A stretch of 64,000 nucleotides of DNA from Comamonas koreensis. Lineage in GTDB: Bacteria; Pseudomonadota; Gammaproteobacteria; Burkholderiales; Burkholderiaceae_C. The notes beneath the pieces were generated by a model. It was not told the DNA's origin. It ran no database searches and worked only from the letters and a program-made list of their open reading frames with translations. How positions within the stretch are numbered: position 1 is the first letter of the stretch; each line of letters begins with the position of its first letter. Positions 11,853-19,937 of this stretch are shown here, piece after piece. The position numbers were made by a program, and so were the translations under genes. Location: contig NZ_CP043575.1 of assembly GCF_014076495.1 (NCBI RefSeq), positions 1,178,001-1,242,000 on the forward strand. Direction: 5' to 3'.

Positions 11853-11883
11853 TTGACATTGTAGTTACTACAGGGTTTTTAAT
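11853..11883 (+). promoter_or_regulatory. CadR-type promoter/operator driving cadA
   Basis: TTGACA (11853-11858) and TTTAAT (11878-11883) are separated by 19 bases, the long spacer typical of MerR-activated promoters. Inside the spacer TGTAGT-T-ACTACA (11860-11872) is a perfect dyad, and the right part CTACAGGGT equals the half-site described for Pseudomonas CadR. This is strong evidence for metal-inducible control of the downstream ATPase. Confidence 0.85.
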
Positions 11884-11906
11884 CGAAGCAACAGGGAGCA
11901 CGCTTT

Positions 11907-14336
11907 ATGACCCAAACGAATTCCAACCCAGTCACCGCCCATTCCGACACCGCGCAGCGCCATTCCCATGGCCATGCAGCGGCATCCTGCTGCGCCGGCA
12001 AAGACCACCAGTCCGCTGCCGTGGCCGCCAAGGGGCACGGCCAAACGCACGACCATACGCACGACCACGGCCATAGCCACGACAAGGGTCACGATCACAG
12101 CCATGGCCACGACCATGCGCATTCACATTCCCATGCCCCAGCCGCAACGGCTGCCGCGCATGCGCATAACGATTGCTGCAGCCCCGACCTGGGCGCTGCC
12201 GCCCAGGCCAGCTCGGCCTTGAAGGCCGATGACGGCGCCTTGCTGCTGCGCATTCCTGCGATGGACTGCCCGGTGGAGGAGGGGCAGATTCGCCAGATTC
12301 TGGAAGGGGCTGCAGGGGTCAAGCTGCTGCAGTTTGACCTGCCTGCCCGCACCTTGCGGGTCGAAGCCGACCCACAGCAATGGACGGCCGTGACGGAAAA
12401 AATCCAGGCTGCAGGCTTTCGCACCGAGACGCTGTCCGCCCCGCCGGCTGCGGCCGATGTGCAAAAGGCGCAACGCCGGGAGCTCTACCGTCTGGTTGCG
12501 GCCTTGGTGGTGGCGGCCACCGCCGAGCTGCTGCACCTGCTGACACCCGAGACCTCGGTCTGGCGCATGGTCGGGATGGCGGTCGCCGCACTGGCCATTG
12601 CGCTGTCCGGCCTGGGCGTGTTCAAGAAAGGCCTGTCGGCCTTGCTGCGCGGCCAGCTGGGTATCAATGCGCTGATGAGCGTCGCGGTGATCGGCGCCTT
12701 TGTCATTGGCCAGTGGCCCGAGGCGGCCATGGTGATGGCGCTGTACTCGCTGGCCGAGCTGATTGAGGCGCGCTCGGTGGACCGCGCGCGCAATGCGATT
12801 GCCCAGTTGCTGGCGCTGTCACCGCCGCAGATCGAAGCCAGGCAGGCCGATGGCAGCTGGCAGATCCAGGATGCCAAGACGGTAGCGGTCGGCACGCTGG
12901 CACGGGTCAAGCCCGGCGAGCGCTTTGCTTTGGATGGTGTGGTGACCAGCGGCCAAAGCGCAGTGGACCAGTCCTCCGTGACCGGCGAGAGCATTCCGGT
13001 GGACAAGGCGCCGGGCGACCCGGTGTTTGCCGGCACCATCAACCAAAGCGGCTCGCTGGAGTTCGAGGTCAGCAAGCTGTCGACCGACACCGTGCTGGCC
13101 CGCATCATCCATGCGGTGGAGCAGGCCCAGGGCCAGCGCGCGCCCACGCAGCGTTTTGTCGACCGCTTTGCCCGCATCTACACCCCCGCTGTGTTTGTGC
13201 TGGCCGTGGCAGTCGCCGTGCTGCCGCCGCTGATGCTGGACTGGCCCTGGTTGACGGCGATCTACAAGGCCTTGGTGCTGCTGGTCATTGCCTGCCCTTG
13301 CGCGCTGGTGATCTCCACGCCAGTGACCGTTGTCAGCGGCCTGTCGGCCGCCGCCCGCCGGGGCATTCTGGTCAAGGGCGGCGCCTACCTGGAAGAGGCG
13401 CGCAAGCTGCGCGTCGTCGCCCTGGACAAAACCGGCACCATCACCGCTGGCACCCCCCAGCTGGTGCAGACCCGCATGCTGTCGACCAGTACCGATGCCG
13501 TGCAGATCGAGCGCATCGCCAAGAGCCTGGCCGCGCGCTCGGACCATCCGGTATCGAAGGCGGTGGCCGCCGGTATCGATGGTGAGGTGCTGGAGGTGGG
13601 CAACTTTGCCGCCGAGCTGGGCCGTGGCGTCAAGGGCGATATCGGCGGCCACAGCTATGTGCTGGGCAACCACCGCTGGATCCATGAGCGCGGCCAGTGC
13701 TCTGCCGAGGTGGAGGCGCTGATGCTGGCGATGGAGGAGCAGGGGCAGACCGTCTCGGTGCTGGCCAGTGAACAAGGCGTGCTGGGGCTGTTTGCGGTGG
13801 CCGACACCACCAAGGAATCGAGCAAGCAGGCGATTGCTGAATTGAAGGCCCTGGGCATCCGCACCGTGATGCTGACGGGAGACAACGAAGCCACCGCCCG
13901 CGCCATTGCCGCGCAGGTGGGCATCGACGAGGTCAAGGCCAACCTGCTGCCCGAGGACAAGCTCCAGGTCATCAACGGCCTCGTGGCCCAGCAGCCCACC
14001 GGCATGGTGGGCGACGGCGTCAACGACTCGCCCAGCCTGGCCGCCGCCTCCATCGGCTTCTCGATGGGCGGCGCCGGCACCGACATCGCCAAGGAGGCCG
14101 CCGACATCCTCATCATGAACGACGACCTGCGCCGCGTGCCGGAAACCGTGCAACTCTCCAAACGCACCTACGCCATCCTGTGGCAGAACATCATCTTCGC
14201 GCTGGGCATCAAAGTGGTGTTCTTCGCGCTGGCCGTGTTTGGCAATGCCTCCATGTGGATGGCGGTGTTTGCCGATATGGGGGCGAGTCTGCTGGTGGTG
14301 TTCAATGGGCTGCGGTTGCTGCGTGGTGGGAAATAG
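11907..14336 (+). CDS. cadA: Zn/Cd/Pb-translocating P1B-type ATPase CadA
   Basis: Inner-membrane export ATPase of 809 residues. A His-rich tail (22 histidines within about residues 12-92) precedes one heavy-metal-associated domain with the DCPVEE metal site (about 116-180). The actuator TGES is at 359-362, the transport site C463-P464-C465 is in the membrane, the phosphorylated D507 is in DKTGT, then SDHP and GDGVNDSP of the nucleotide/P domain. The last membrane pair holds the lysine in GIKVVFF and the aspartate in FADMGAS that mark P1B-2 Zn/Cd/Pb pumps rather than copper pumps. AGGGAG lies eight bases before the start. It is controlled by the divergent cadR and works with czcCBA: cytoplasm to periplasm, then out. 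Confidence 0.94.
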   Translation: MTQTNSNPVTAHSDTAQRHSHGHAAASCCAGKDHQSAAVAAKGHGQTHDHTHDHGHSHDKGHDHSHGHDHAHSHSHAPAATAAAHAHNDCCSPDLGAAAQASSALKADDGALLLRIPAMDCPVEEGQIRQILEGAAGVKLLQFDLPARTLRVEADPQQWTAVTEKIQAAGFRTETLSAPPAAADVQKAQRRELYRLVAALVVAATAELLHLLTPETSVWRMVGMAVAALAIALSGLGVFKKGLSALLRGQLGINALMSVAVIGAFVIGQWPEAAMVMALYSLAELIEARSVDRARNAIAQLLALSPPQIEARQADGSWQIQDAKTVAVGTLARVKPGERFALDGVVTSGQSAVDQSSVTGESIPVDKAPGDPVFAGTINQSGSLEFEVSKLSTDTVLARIIHAVEQAQGQRAPTQRFVDRFARIYTPAVFVLAVAVAVLPPLMLDWPWLTAIYKALVLLVIACPCALVISTPVTVVSGLSAAARRGILVKGGAYLEEARKLRVVALDKTGTITAGTPQLVQTRMLSTSTDAVQIERIAKSLAARSDHPVSKAVAAGIDGEVLEVGNFAAELGRGVKGDIGGHSYVLGNHRWIHERGQCSAEVEALMLAMEEQGQTVSVLASEQGVLGLFAVADTTKESSKQAIAELKALGIRTVMLTGDNEATARAIAAQVGIDEVKANLLPEDKLQVINGLVAQQPTGMVGDGVNDSPSLAAASIGFSMGGAGTDIAKEAADILIMNDDLRRVPETVQLSKRTYAILWQNIIFALGIKVVFFALAVFGNASMWMAVFADMGASLLVVFNGLRLLRGGK

Positions 14337-14499
14337 GGCACTTCTGGGCAGCTGGCTAGCTGGCAAGCTTGCCTGCCAGGGTCGGCATATCCAGAGTTTC
14401 AGCCGCATCACAACATATTCTCTGGGTCTGCAGACCCTGGTTTTACCCTGCACAATGCCCGTTTCTTTCAAGCCTTCAACAATTCAGGCGTCGTGATTT

Positions 14500-14913
14500 A
14501 TGGCCTATCGATTTACCGGCTTTCTAGTACCTTTGTTGAGCACATTTGAGAAGTCAGCGGAGCTGCCAGCCGATGCCATAGTTCGGGCCATTCATGTACC
14601 GTTCTCAGGCACTGGAATAGCTTTGCCATCTTTGGGTGGAAAACATCCATCCGCGCAAGAGCTGTTGGCACTTGCCGAGCAGTTGGGAATCGCTGTTGCA
14701 GATTCATGGCTGTACATCGACTATGTAACCTGGGGAGGTATTGACGCGGTGTACGCCTTCGGCTCATTCCAAGGCCAACCATTTGGTCCTATTGACGACT
14801 CCAATCTTGAGACCGTTGAAATGACCTATGTTGAGGTTATGTCTTGTATCGGCATTAGCAAGGCTGACGCGCTCGACTTTCAGCCCTTTAACCGTGGCTT
14901 TTGGGGTGACTGA
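14500..14913 (+). CDS. Hypothetical protein in low-GC patch
   Basis: A 137-residue soluble protein without signal peptide or membrane segment. I recognise no family. Visible features are a hydrophobic N-terminus (YRFTGFLVPLL), a glycine/aromatic-rich centre (YIDYVTWGGIDAVYAFGSF) and an acidic tail ending FNRGFWGD. Base composition is clearly lower in GC than the flanking metal and lipid genes, which points to recent acquisition. No good Shine-Dalgarno is seen before the ATG. It is followed on the same strand by two more unknown genes of similar composition. An immunity-protein role is conceivable for such a cluster but is speculation. Confidence 0.6.
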   Translation: MAYRFTGFLVPLLSTFEKSAELPADAIVRAIHVPFSGTGIALPSLGGKHPSAQELLALAEQLGIAVADSWLYIDYVTWGGIDAVYAFGSFQGQPFGPIDDSNLETVEMTYVEVMSCIGISKADALDFQPFNRGFWGD

Positions 14914-14957
14914 CTCCCAAGCCTGCGACATTGATTGGATGCAGACTCTTGAACCAC

Positions 14958-15344
14958 ATGAAACAAAGAGATGTTCGTCAGCAAAACGATGTGTCTGTAG
15001 ACATGATTCGCAGAAGCGCGCGTTACTGGAGAGAGCATCCTTGGCCACAAGCGCTCAAGGACTGCGCCTTAGCCCGAGGCATTGATTGGAGCACCGCCAT
15101 CGTTCTGAAACTGGGCATTGATGAGCCAGGAATGCCAGGCCTCTTCGGCATGTTGCTCACCGTTGAAGCACGGTTCATTGCTTTCGAGATTGAAACGAAT
15201 GAGCACCACACTTCGGTGGAAACAATGCTGAAGTGGGAAGACGTCACATCTGCACAAAACATCAGCATCAGAAACCCCGGCTTTGGTGCAGGCTACGGGG
15301 CGCTGGCGATCCAGGTTCTTCGTGAGATGGCCGCCGCTTCCTGA
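14958..15344 (+). CDS. Hypothetical protein in low-GC patch
   Basis: A 128-residue soluble protein of unknown family when started at ATG 14958; an in-frame TTG at 14931 would add nine residues. It is acidic in the middle (FEIETNEHHTSVETMLKWED) and ends in a glycine-rich turn plus helix (NPGFGAGYGALAIQVLREM). It follows the preceding unknown gene by 44 bases and precedes another by 16, so the three may form one transcript. Composition is lower in GC than the surroundings. No catalytic motif is visible. Confidence 0.55.
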   Translation: MKQRDVRQQNDVSVDMIRRSARYWREHPWPQALKDCALARGIDWSTAIVLKLGIDEPGMPGLFGMLLTVEARFIAFEIETNEHHTSVETMLKWEDVTSAQNISIRNPGFGAGYGALAIQVLREMAAAS

Positions 15345-15360
15345 GCATCGATTCCCAAGA

Positions 15361-15885
15361 ATGGGACTGCGGTTCTCTCGGGGCGAGGCTCCAATCAGTC
15401 AGGATGCAAGATTGATAGACTTGGCAGCCATGTGCCTTCCTACCCTAGAAGAAATCAACATCCATGATTCGCTGGATGAGCGTTTCGCCGCCCAGATGTT
15501 CTTGGGGAAGAGCATCGCCGAGGTTTCAGCGATGTTCCGGACGCATTCCATCCAATGCGCTGAAGCGCTAGCCGATATGGGCCCCAAGGCACGTGTTTTC
15601 TATTTGCCGGCCTATTTGCAGTATCTGGCTTCGGAGGACTCCCGAGGTGATACCGATGCGGCCTCGGGCTTGACCCGCATCGCACATGAAATCATGGAAA
15701 CAGGTTGGGATAGCAGGGAAATTCGAGATCAGCTTCTGGCTGCGCTTGAGCGTATTCATTCCGAGTTTGCTAGATATGCCCCGGACCGGAAGACTCAGCG
15801 AATCTATCACCAGGTACCTGATGAGGTTCGGCGAGCCATTCGTATGCTGCGTTTGCGCGGGAATAGTCAGCTACACAGTTCGTAG
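15361..15885 (+). CDS. Hypothetical protein, possibly DUF6714-like
   Basis: A 174-residue soluble protein; ATG 15430 is an alternative start. The segment around residues 60-95, with a GKSIAEVSAMF helix, then a helix ending MGPKARVFYLPAYLQYL, resembles the pattern of small proteins grouped as DUF6714, but this is a visual match only. The C-terminal third is helical and basic (RIYHQVPDEVRRAIRMLRLRG). It is the last of three lower-GC genes on the same strand. No function can be assigned. Confidence 0.55.
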   Translation: MGLRFSRGEAPISQDARLIDLAAMCLPTLEEINIHDSLDERFAAQMFLGKSIAEVSAMFRTHSIQCAEALADMGPKARVFYLPAYLQYLASEDSRGDTDAASGLTRIAHEIMETGWDSREIRDQLLAALERIHSEFARYAPDRKTQRIYHQVPDEVRRAIRMLRLRGNSQLHSS

Positions 15886-16079
15886 ATTGTCGCTTGAAGT
15901 GACCAATTGGCAAGCTCCACCAAGGTATTTCTGCTTGCGGCGCAGAGGCCCCACTGAGCTATTACGATGTTCCGAGCGGTCAACGCTCCACACGCTGCAC
16001 GCGTTCTTCCGAATCGCCAAGTGAAAAATGGGTAGTCATTGAGGCGCTGATCGCCATGAGCGGATGGCGCCCCCCCCTG

Positions 16080-16589
16080 TTAATAGGTGCCCATATAGTC
16101 GCGCTTGCCAACCTCCACACCGTTGTGGCGCAGGATGGCATAGGCGGTGGTCACATGGAAGAAGAACTGCGGCAGACCATAGTGCAGCAGATAGGCACTG
16201 GCGGTCAGCTTCTTTTCCTTGGGCGTGCCGGGGCGCAATACGATGTCGCGGCTTTCGCTCAGATCAAACTGCGCGGCTGGGAAGGATTCGAGATGGGCCA
16301 GCGCCTTGGCGATCAAGGCTTGCAGGTCAGCGAAGCTGGTCTCTGTGTCGGGCCAGGATGGCACTTCGGCACCCGCCAGGCGCGAAGCAATGCCCTTGGA
16401 GAAGTCCGAGGCGATCTGCACCTGACGGACGAGCGGAAACATGTCGGGAAACAGCCGTGCCTGCAGCAGCGCGTTGGGATCGATGTTGCGTTGCGCCGCA
16501 TGGTCTTCGGCCTTCTTGAGCACCTCTGACAGGGCATGCAACATCTGCTGCATGACGGGAATGGAGGCGGTGTACAGCGGGCTGGTCAT
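16080..16589 (-). CDS. DUF1993 family protein
   Basis: A 169-residue soluble protein. It opens with SPLYTASIPVMQQML, contains FPDMFPLVRQVQIASDFSKG near residue 48, and ends with SAYLLHYGLPQFFFHVTTAYAILRHNGVEVGK. All three are hallmarks of the DUF1993 family, a four-helix protein related to the DinB/YfiT-like fold and of unknown function. The start at 16589 gives the normal length; a longer frame to 16655 adds residues unlike the family. It stands alone on its strand between the low-GC trio and a secreted protein gene. Confidence 0.85.
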   Translation of the reverse strand: MTSPLYTASIPVMQQMLHALSEVLKKAEDHAAQRNIDPNALLQARLFPDMFPLVRQVQIASDFSKGIASRLAGAEVPSWPDTETSFADLQALIAKALAHLESFPAAQFDLSESRDIVLRPGTPKEKKLTASAYLLHYGLPQFFFHVTTAYAILRHNGVEVGKRDYMGTY

Positions 16590-16864
16590 AGAGGGTTCAC
16601 TTTTTTGAAATGGCAAGATGGCCGTGGTGGGGCTGGCAGAGATTCTGCCTGGCATGGGAGGCTACCAGCAAACGAATCCAACAGCGCGCATGGTGCCGTT
16701 ATCGGCTGGCTGGACGCCAGTTGCATCCATGAACATAGGCCGACGACAATCTATGACCAGGTGGGGGACACCGCCATGAACCGGGCCCAGATGGTCCTAT
16801 CGATGCCGCCGATCTGATGCAGCCCATGCTGCGCAACCCCTGTCCTGCTGCTGAAGGAAAACCG

Positions 16865-17311
16865 ATGAAAAAATTCTTGCCGCTCTGCGCCCTGGTGTTG
16901 CCATTCGCTCTCACCGGCCAGGCCATCGCCGGTGCCAATACTGCGCAACTGAATTGCACTGGCAGCCGTGCCGGGCAGGCGGTAAGCCTGGTGGGCGCTA
17001 TTCCCGCCTCCATCGTGGATATCGATCTGCAGCTTTCCTACGGTGCGCAAACCCTGGGCTTGGCGTCGCCGCAGGCAGAGGCCACTGAGCGCACGGATTT
17101 TCGCCGTGGCATCTTCAAGTTGGATGTGGCCCTGTCGGGGGCCAACCGGCTGCAGCTTCAGGCCCAACCCAAGAGCATCAAGTACAAGGGCAGCATGGGG
17201 GGCGGCAAACTCAAGGCCAGCTTTGTGGCCACAATCCAAGAGGCTCCGGAGCCCTTTCAAGCCGCGCTGAAAGCGGCTGAGCTTCGGTGTAGCTATGCCT
17301 ATGAAATTTGA
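16865..17311 (+). CDS. Small secreted protein of unknown function
   Basis: A 148-residue protein with a clear signal peptide (KKFLPLCALVLPFALTGQAIA, cleavage after about residue 22). The mature part is beta-strand-like with two cysteines, one near its start (LNCTG) and one near its end (LRCSYAYEI), that could form a disulphide in the periplasm. A lysine/glycine-rich loop (KYKGSMGGGKLK) lies near residue 107. I recognise no family. AAGGAAAACCG before the start at 16865 is a good ribosome site. No operon partner is evident. Confidence 0.65.
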   Translation: MKKFLPLCALVLPFALTGQAIAGANTAQLNCTGSRAGQAVSLVGAIPASIVDIDLQLSYGAQTLGLASPQAEATERTDFRRGIFKLDVALSGANRLQLQAQPKSIKYKGSMGGGKLKASFVATIQEAPEPFQAALKAAELRCSYAYEI

Positions 17312-17356
17312 GCAAACGACCCGGTGGGTGGCTGCTTGACATGGCTGAAGTGCCGA

Positions 17357-18628
17357 TCAGCCCCCATACCGCTTCAACACCAACGAAGCATTCACCCCCC
17401 CAAACCCAAACCCGTTGAGCATCGCATGCTCGATCGCATGCGCCCGCGCACTGCCGCGAATCAGATCCAGACCGTCGGCTAAAGGGTCCGGGTTGTCCAG
17501 ATTGAGCACAGGCGGCGCCATCTGGTCGCGCAAAGCCAAGACGGTAAAGATCGCAGCAGCCCCGCCGGCGGCGCCCAGCATATGCCCCAGGGCTGACTTG
17601 GTGGCGGTGATGGAGGGGCCCGTGCCGGCGCCAAACACCTGGCGGATGGCAGCGAGCTCGCCGCGATCGCCGACCGGGGTAGAGGTGGCATGGGCATTGA
17701 GGTGCTGGATATCGCCGGGCTGGAGTTGCGCCTGGCGCAAGGCGGCGCGCATGGAGCGGGCGGCGCCCGATCCGTCCTCGGGGCCGGAGGTGACATGGTA
17801 GGCATCGGCCGAGGTGCCATAACCGACGACCTCGGCCAGCGGTTTGGCGCCACGCGCCAATGCGTGGTCCAAGGCCTCCAGCATCAGAAGGCCTGCGCCT
17901 TCGGCCATCACAAAGCCCTCGCGCGCCATGTCAAAAGGCCGGGACACCTGGCCGGGATGGTCCTCGCCGCCGGTGGCGACGGCCTTGGCTGCTGCAAAGC
18001 TGCCCAGCGCCACGCGGTCAATCGTGGCTTCGCTGCCACCGCACAGCGCCATGTCGGCCTCATTGTTGCGGATCAAGCGTGCCGCATCGCCAATCGCCTG
18101 GATGCTGGCGGCGCAGGCGGTGACCGGCGCGCCCAGCGGGCCCTTGAGCTGGTGGCGGATGGAGACCTGCCCGGCGGCCAGGTTGGCCAGAAAGGCCGGT
18201 ACGGTAAAGGGCGAGAGGCGCTGCGGCCCCTTGCCATCGGTGGTGCGTACCGCGTCGGTAATGGTGCTAAAGCCGCCCACGCCGGAGCCGATGATGGTGG
18301 CTGCACGCTCTTGCTGCTCGGCGCTGGCTTGGGTCCACTGCGCATGCGCCAGCGCCTGGTCTGCGGCGCCCAGCGCAAAGGCGATAAAGCGGTCCATGCG
18401 GCGCAGCTCTTTGGCGGCAATGATGGCCTCGGCGCTCCAGCCGGCTTGTGGGTCTTCTTGCAAGCTGGGGACGCGGCCAGCGACCGTGACGCCGGTGCCT
18501 TCACCGACCTCGGCGGCCAGCGCACGGACGCCCGACTGGCCCGCCAGCAAGCGCTGCCAGGCCAGCTCTACATGGCAACCCAGCGGTGACACCAGGCCCA
18601 GCCCGGTGATGACGACACGACGATCCAT
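17357..18628 (-). CDS. Beta-ketoacyl-ACP synthase II (FabF-like)
   Basis: A 423-residue condensing enzyme. The thiolase-fold halves carry C172 in TACAAS, H in NAHATSTPVGD near 311 and H in SALGHMLGAAGG near 345, the Cys-His-His triad of KAS II that joins malonyl-ACP to an acyl-ACP. It also has the N-terminal VVITGLGLVSPLG and C-terminal NGFGFGGVNASLVLKRY signatures. The start at 18628 is the conserved MDRRVVITG. It is not next to acpP or fabG, so it is probably a second, regulated copy rather than the housekeeping gene. It diverges from a TetR gene and two operator-like palindromes lie between them. Confidence 0.88.
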   Translation of the reverse strand: MDRRVVITGLGLVSPLGCHVELAWQRLLAGQSGVRALAAEVGEGTGVTVAGRVPSLQEDPQAGWSAEAIIAAKELRRMDRFIAFALGAADQALAHAQWTQASAEQQERAATIIGSGVGGFSTITDAVRTTDGKGPQRLSPFTVPAFLANLAAGQVSIRHQLKGPLGAPVTACAASIQAIGDAARLIRNNEADMALCGGSEATIDRVALGSFAAAKAVATGGEDHPGQVSRPFDMAREGFVMAEGAGLLMLEALDHALARGAKPLAEVVGYGTSADAYHVTSGPEDGSGAARSMRAALRQAQLQPGDIQHLNAHATSTPVGDRGELAAIRQVFGAGTGPSITATKSALGHMLGAAGGAAAIFTVLALRDQMAPPVLNLDNPDPLADGLDLIRGSARAHAIEHAMLNGFGFGGVNASLVLKRYGG

Positions 18629-18682
18629 ATGGCAGCTTTCGCGGATGGGCGCCATTGCGGTACAACGAGCGCCCAGCTTTAT

Positions 18683-18700
18683 TGATGATGGGCGTCATCA
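18683..18700. promoter_or_regulatory. TetR-type operator, copy 1
   Basis: TGATGA-TGGGCG-TCATCA is a perfect 6-6-6 palindrome in the 106-base gap between the KAS gene and the TetR gene. A near-identical copy lies 29 bases to the right, which supports a real binding site for the divergently encoded TetR protein. Confidence 0.75.
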
Positions 18701-18711
18701 TAAATGAGTTT

Positions 18712-18729
18712 TGATGATGGGTATCATCT
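18712..18729. promoter_or_regulatory. TetR-type operator, copy 2
   Basis: TGATGA-TGGGTA-TCATCT repeats copy 1 with one arm mismatch. It ends five bases before the TetR start codon, so binding there would also block autoexpression; no Shine-Dalgarno is visible in that space. Confidence 0.75.
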
Positions 18730-18734
18730 AACGA

Positions 18735-19328
18735 ATGAAAGTCAGCAAAGCACAAGCCGCCGAAAACCGCGAAGGCATCGTGGATGCCGCTGCGCGCCTC
18801 TACCGTGAAAAGGGCCTGGAGGGCGTGGGCGTGGCCGAGATCACGCGTGATGCGGGCCTGACGCATGGCGGGCTCTACCGCCACTTTGCGTCCAAGGATG
18901 CCCTCGCCAGAGAGGCCTGCCTGCGCGCCTTTGACTGGACCATCACGCCGCTCGAAGGCCTGGATGCCGCTGCTGCCGATGATGCGCCGCCCGCCCGGCT
19001 GCGCGCCTTGGTGCATGGCTATCTGTCGGCCAACCACCGCGACCATCCGGGCGAAGGCTGTCCCGCCGCCGCCTTGGCCACCGATGCGGCCCGCGCCGGG
19101 CCGGAGATGTCCGAGGTATTTGCGCTGGGGGTGGAGCGCAATATCCAGCGCTTTATGGAAGTCGTGCCGGGCGATGGGCCTGCCAAGCGCGCCCAGACCA
19201 TCGGGGCGCTCAGCAGCATGGTGGGGGCTCTGGTGCTGGCCCGCGCTACGGCGGCGGGCAATCCGGGGCTGTCGGAGGAGATTTTGGCTACATTGCGGGA
19301 GAAGTTGGCGCCGGCAGGCGACGAATGA
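18735..19328 (+). CDS. TetR/AcrR-family regulator
   Basis: A 197-residue repressor with an N-terminal helix-turn-helix (about 15-55: NREGIVDAAARLYREKGLEGVGVAEI then GLTHGGLYRHFASKDAL) and an all-helical ligand domain in which GCPAAALATDAAR near residue 110 is the C-terminal signature of one TetR subgroup (PF16925-like). It diverges from the KAS II gene and most likely represses it and itself through the two palindromes. The ligand may be a fatty acid or a reactive compound; this cannot be read from the sequence. Confidence 0.88.
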   Translation: MKVSKAQAAENREGIVDAAARLYREKGLEGVGVAEITRDAGLTHGGLYRHFASKDALAREACLRAFDWTITPLEGLDAAAADDAPPARLRALVHGYLSANHRDHPGEGCPAAALATDAARAGPEMSEVFALGVERNIQRFMEVVPGDGPAKRAQTIGALSSMVGALVLARATAAGNPGLSEEILATLREKLAPAGDE

Positions 19329-19545
19329 TAGTTTTCAAGATGGCGCTGTAAACCGCCTGCAGCAGTAGGCGAATGACGAGCTCCACGGCATCTTCGACCT
19401 AGGACCGCAACGGGAATCAATCCACCCTTTCCATCCTTCAATCGGTCATTGGGCGTCAAGGACGTAAAGGGTGGCATGAGGTTTCAACACGCCTGAGGAA
19501 AAGGGCAGCGTGGGTACGTTCCCCGGGATGCCTGGAATGCTCTGC

Positions 19546-19788
19546 TCACTCCGGCGCCCCAAACGCCCCTTCGCGCGACAGCCCATAGCCGGCGATGAAG
19601 AACTGGTAGCGCAGCCCCGTAGCCACATCCGTCGCAGTCTCGATGCCGATGGTCTCCAGTGCGCCCTCCAGGATCTGCGCCTGCTTCAAAGGCTTGGCAT
19701 CGATCTGCTGGGCGACGATATAGCTTCCATCCGCTGCCCGAAAAACCACATCGCCCTTGGGCGTCACTGCCTCAATCACATTTTGCAT
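19546..19788 (-). CDS. Small hypothetical protein
   Basis: An 80-residue soluble protein with no known motif. The first half is beta-strand-like (AVTPKGDVVFRAADGSYIVAQQ), the second helical then strand-like. Start 19788 has GGAG six bases upstream, a better site than ATG 19806. It diverges from the LysR gene 149 bases away, and a LysR-style dyad lies between, so it may be the regulator's target. There is no stronger evidence for function. Confidence 0.55.
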   Translation of the reverse strand: MQNVIEAVTPKGDVVFRAADGSYIVAQQIDAKPLKQAQILEGALETIGIETATDVATGLRYQFFIAGYGLSREGAFGAPE

Positions 19789-19892
19789 AGCTGGCTCCAA
19801 ATCCATCGTGGCCGGGCCCCTTGGCCCGCTGCCTTAGGGGGCACTGTACGCATGCGGCAGCCGCTGCGGTAGAGGGCGCCGGCTTGCAGAAC

Positions 19893-19911
19893 TCGTAATC
19901 CAGATTTACGA
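19893..19911. promoter_or_regulatory. Dyad in LysR divergent promoter
   Basis: TCGTAA-N7-TTACGA is a perfect inverted repeat 27 bases before the LysR start, containing a T-N11-A arrangement as in LysR-type sites. It probably serves autoregulation and control of the divergent small gene. Confidence 0.55.
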
Positions 19912-19937
19912 ATGGGTTTGGGGATACATTCACATTC

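Noticed and set aside
12819..14471. 550-codon open frame on the minus strand
   Set aside because: Antisense shadow of cadA, whose P-type ATPase motifs are all intact.
19446..19628. 60-codon minus-strand ORF
   Set aside because: Overlaps the end of the better supported small gene at 19546-19788 and lacks a start signal.
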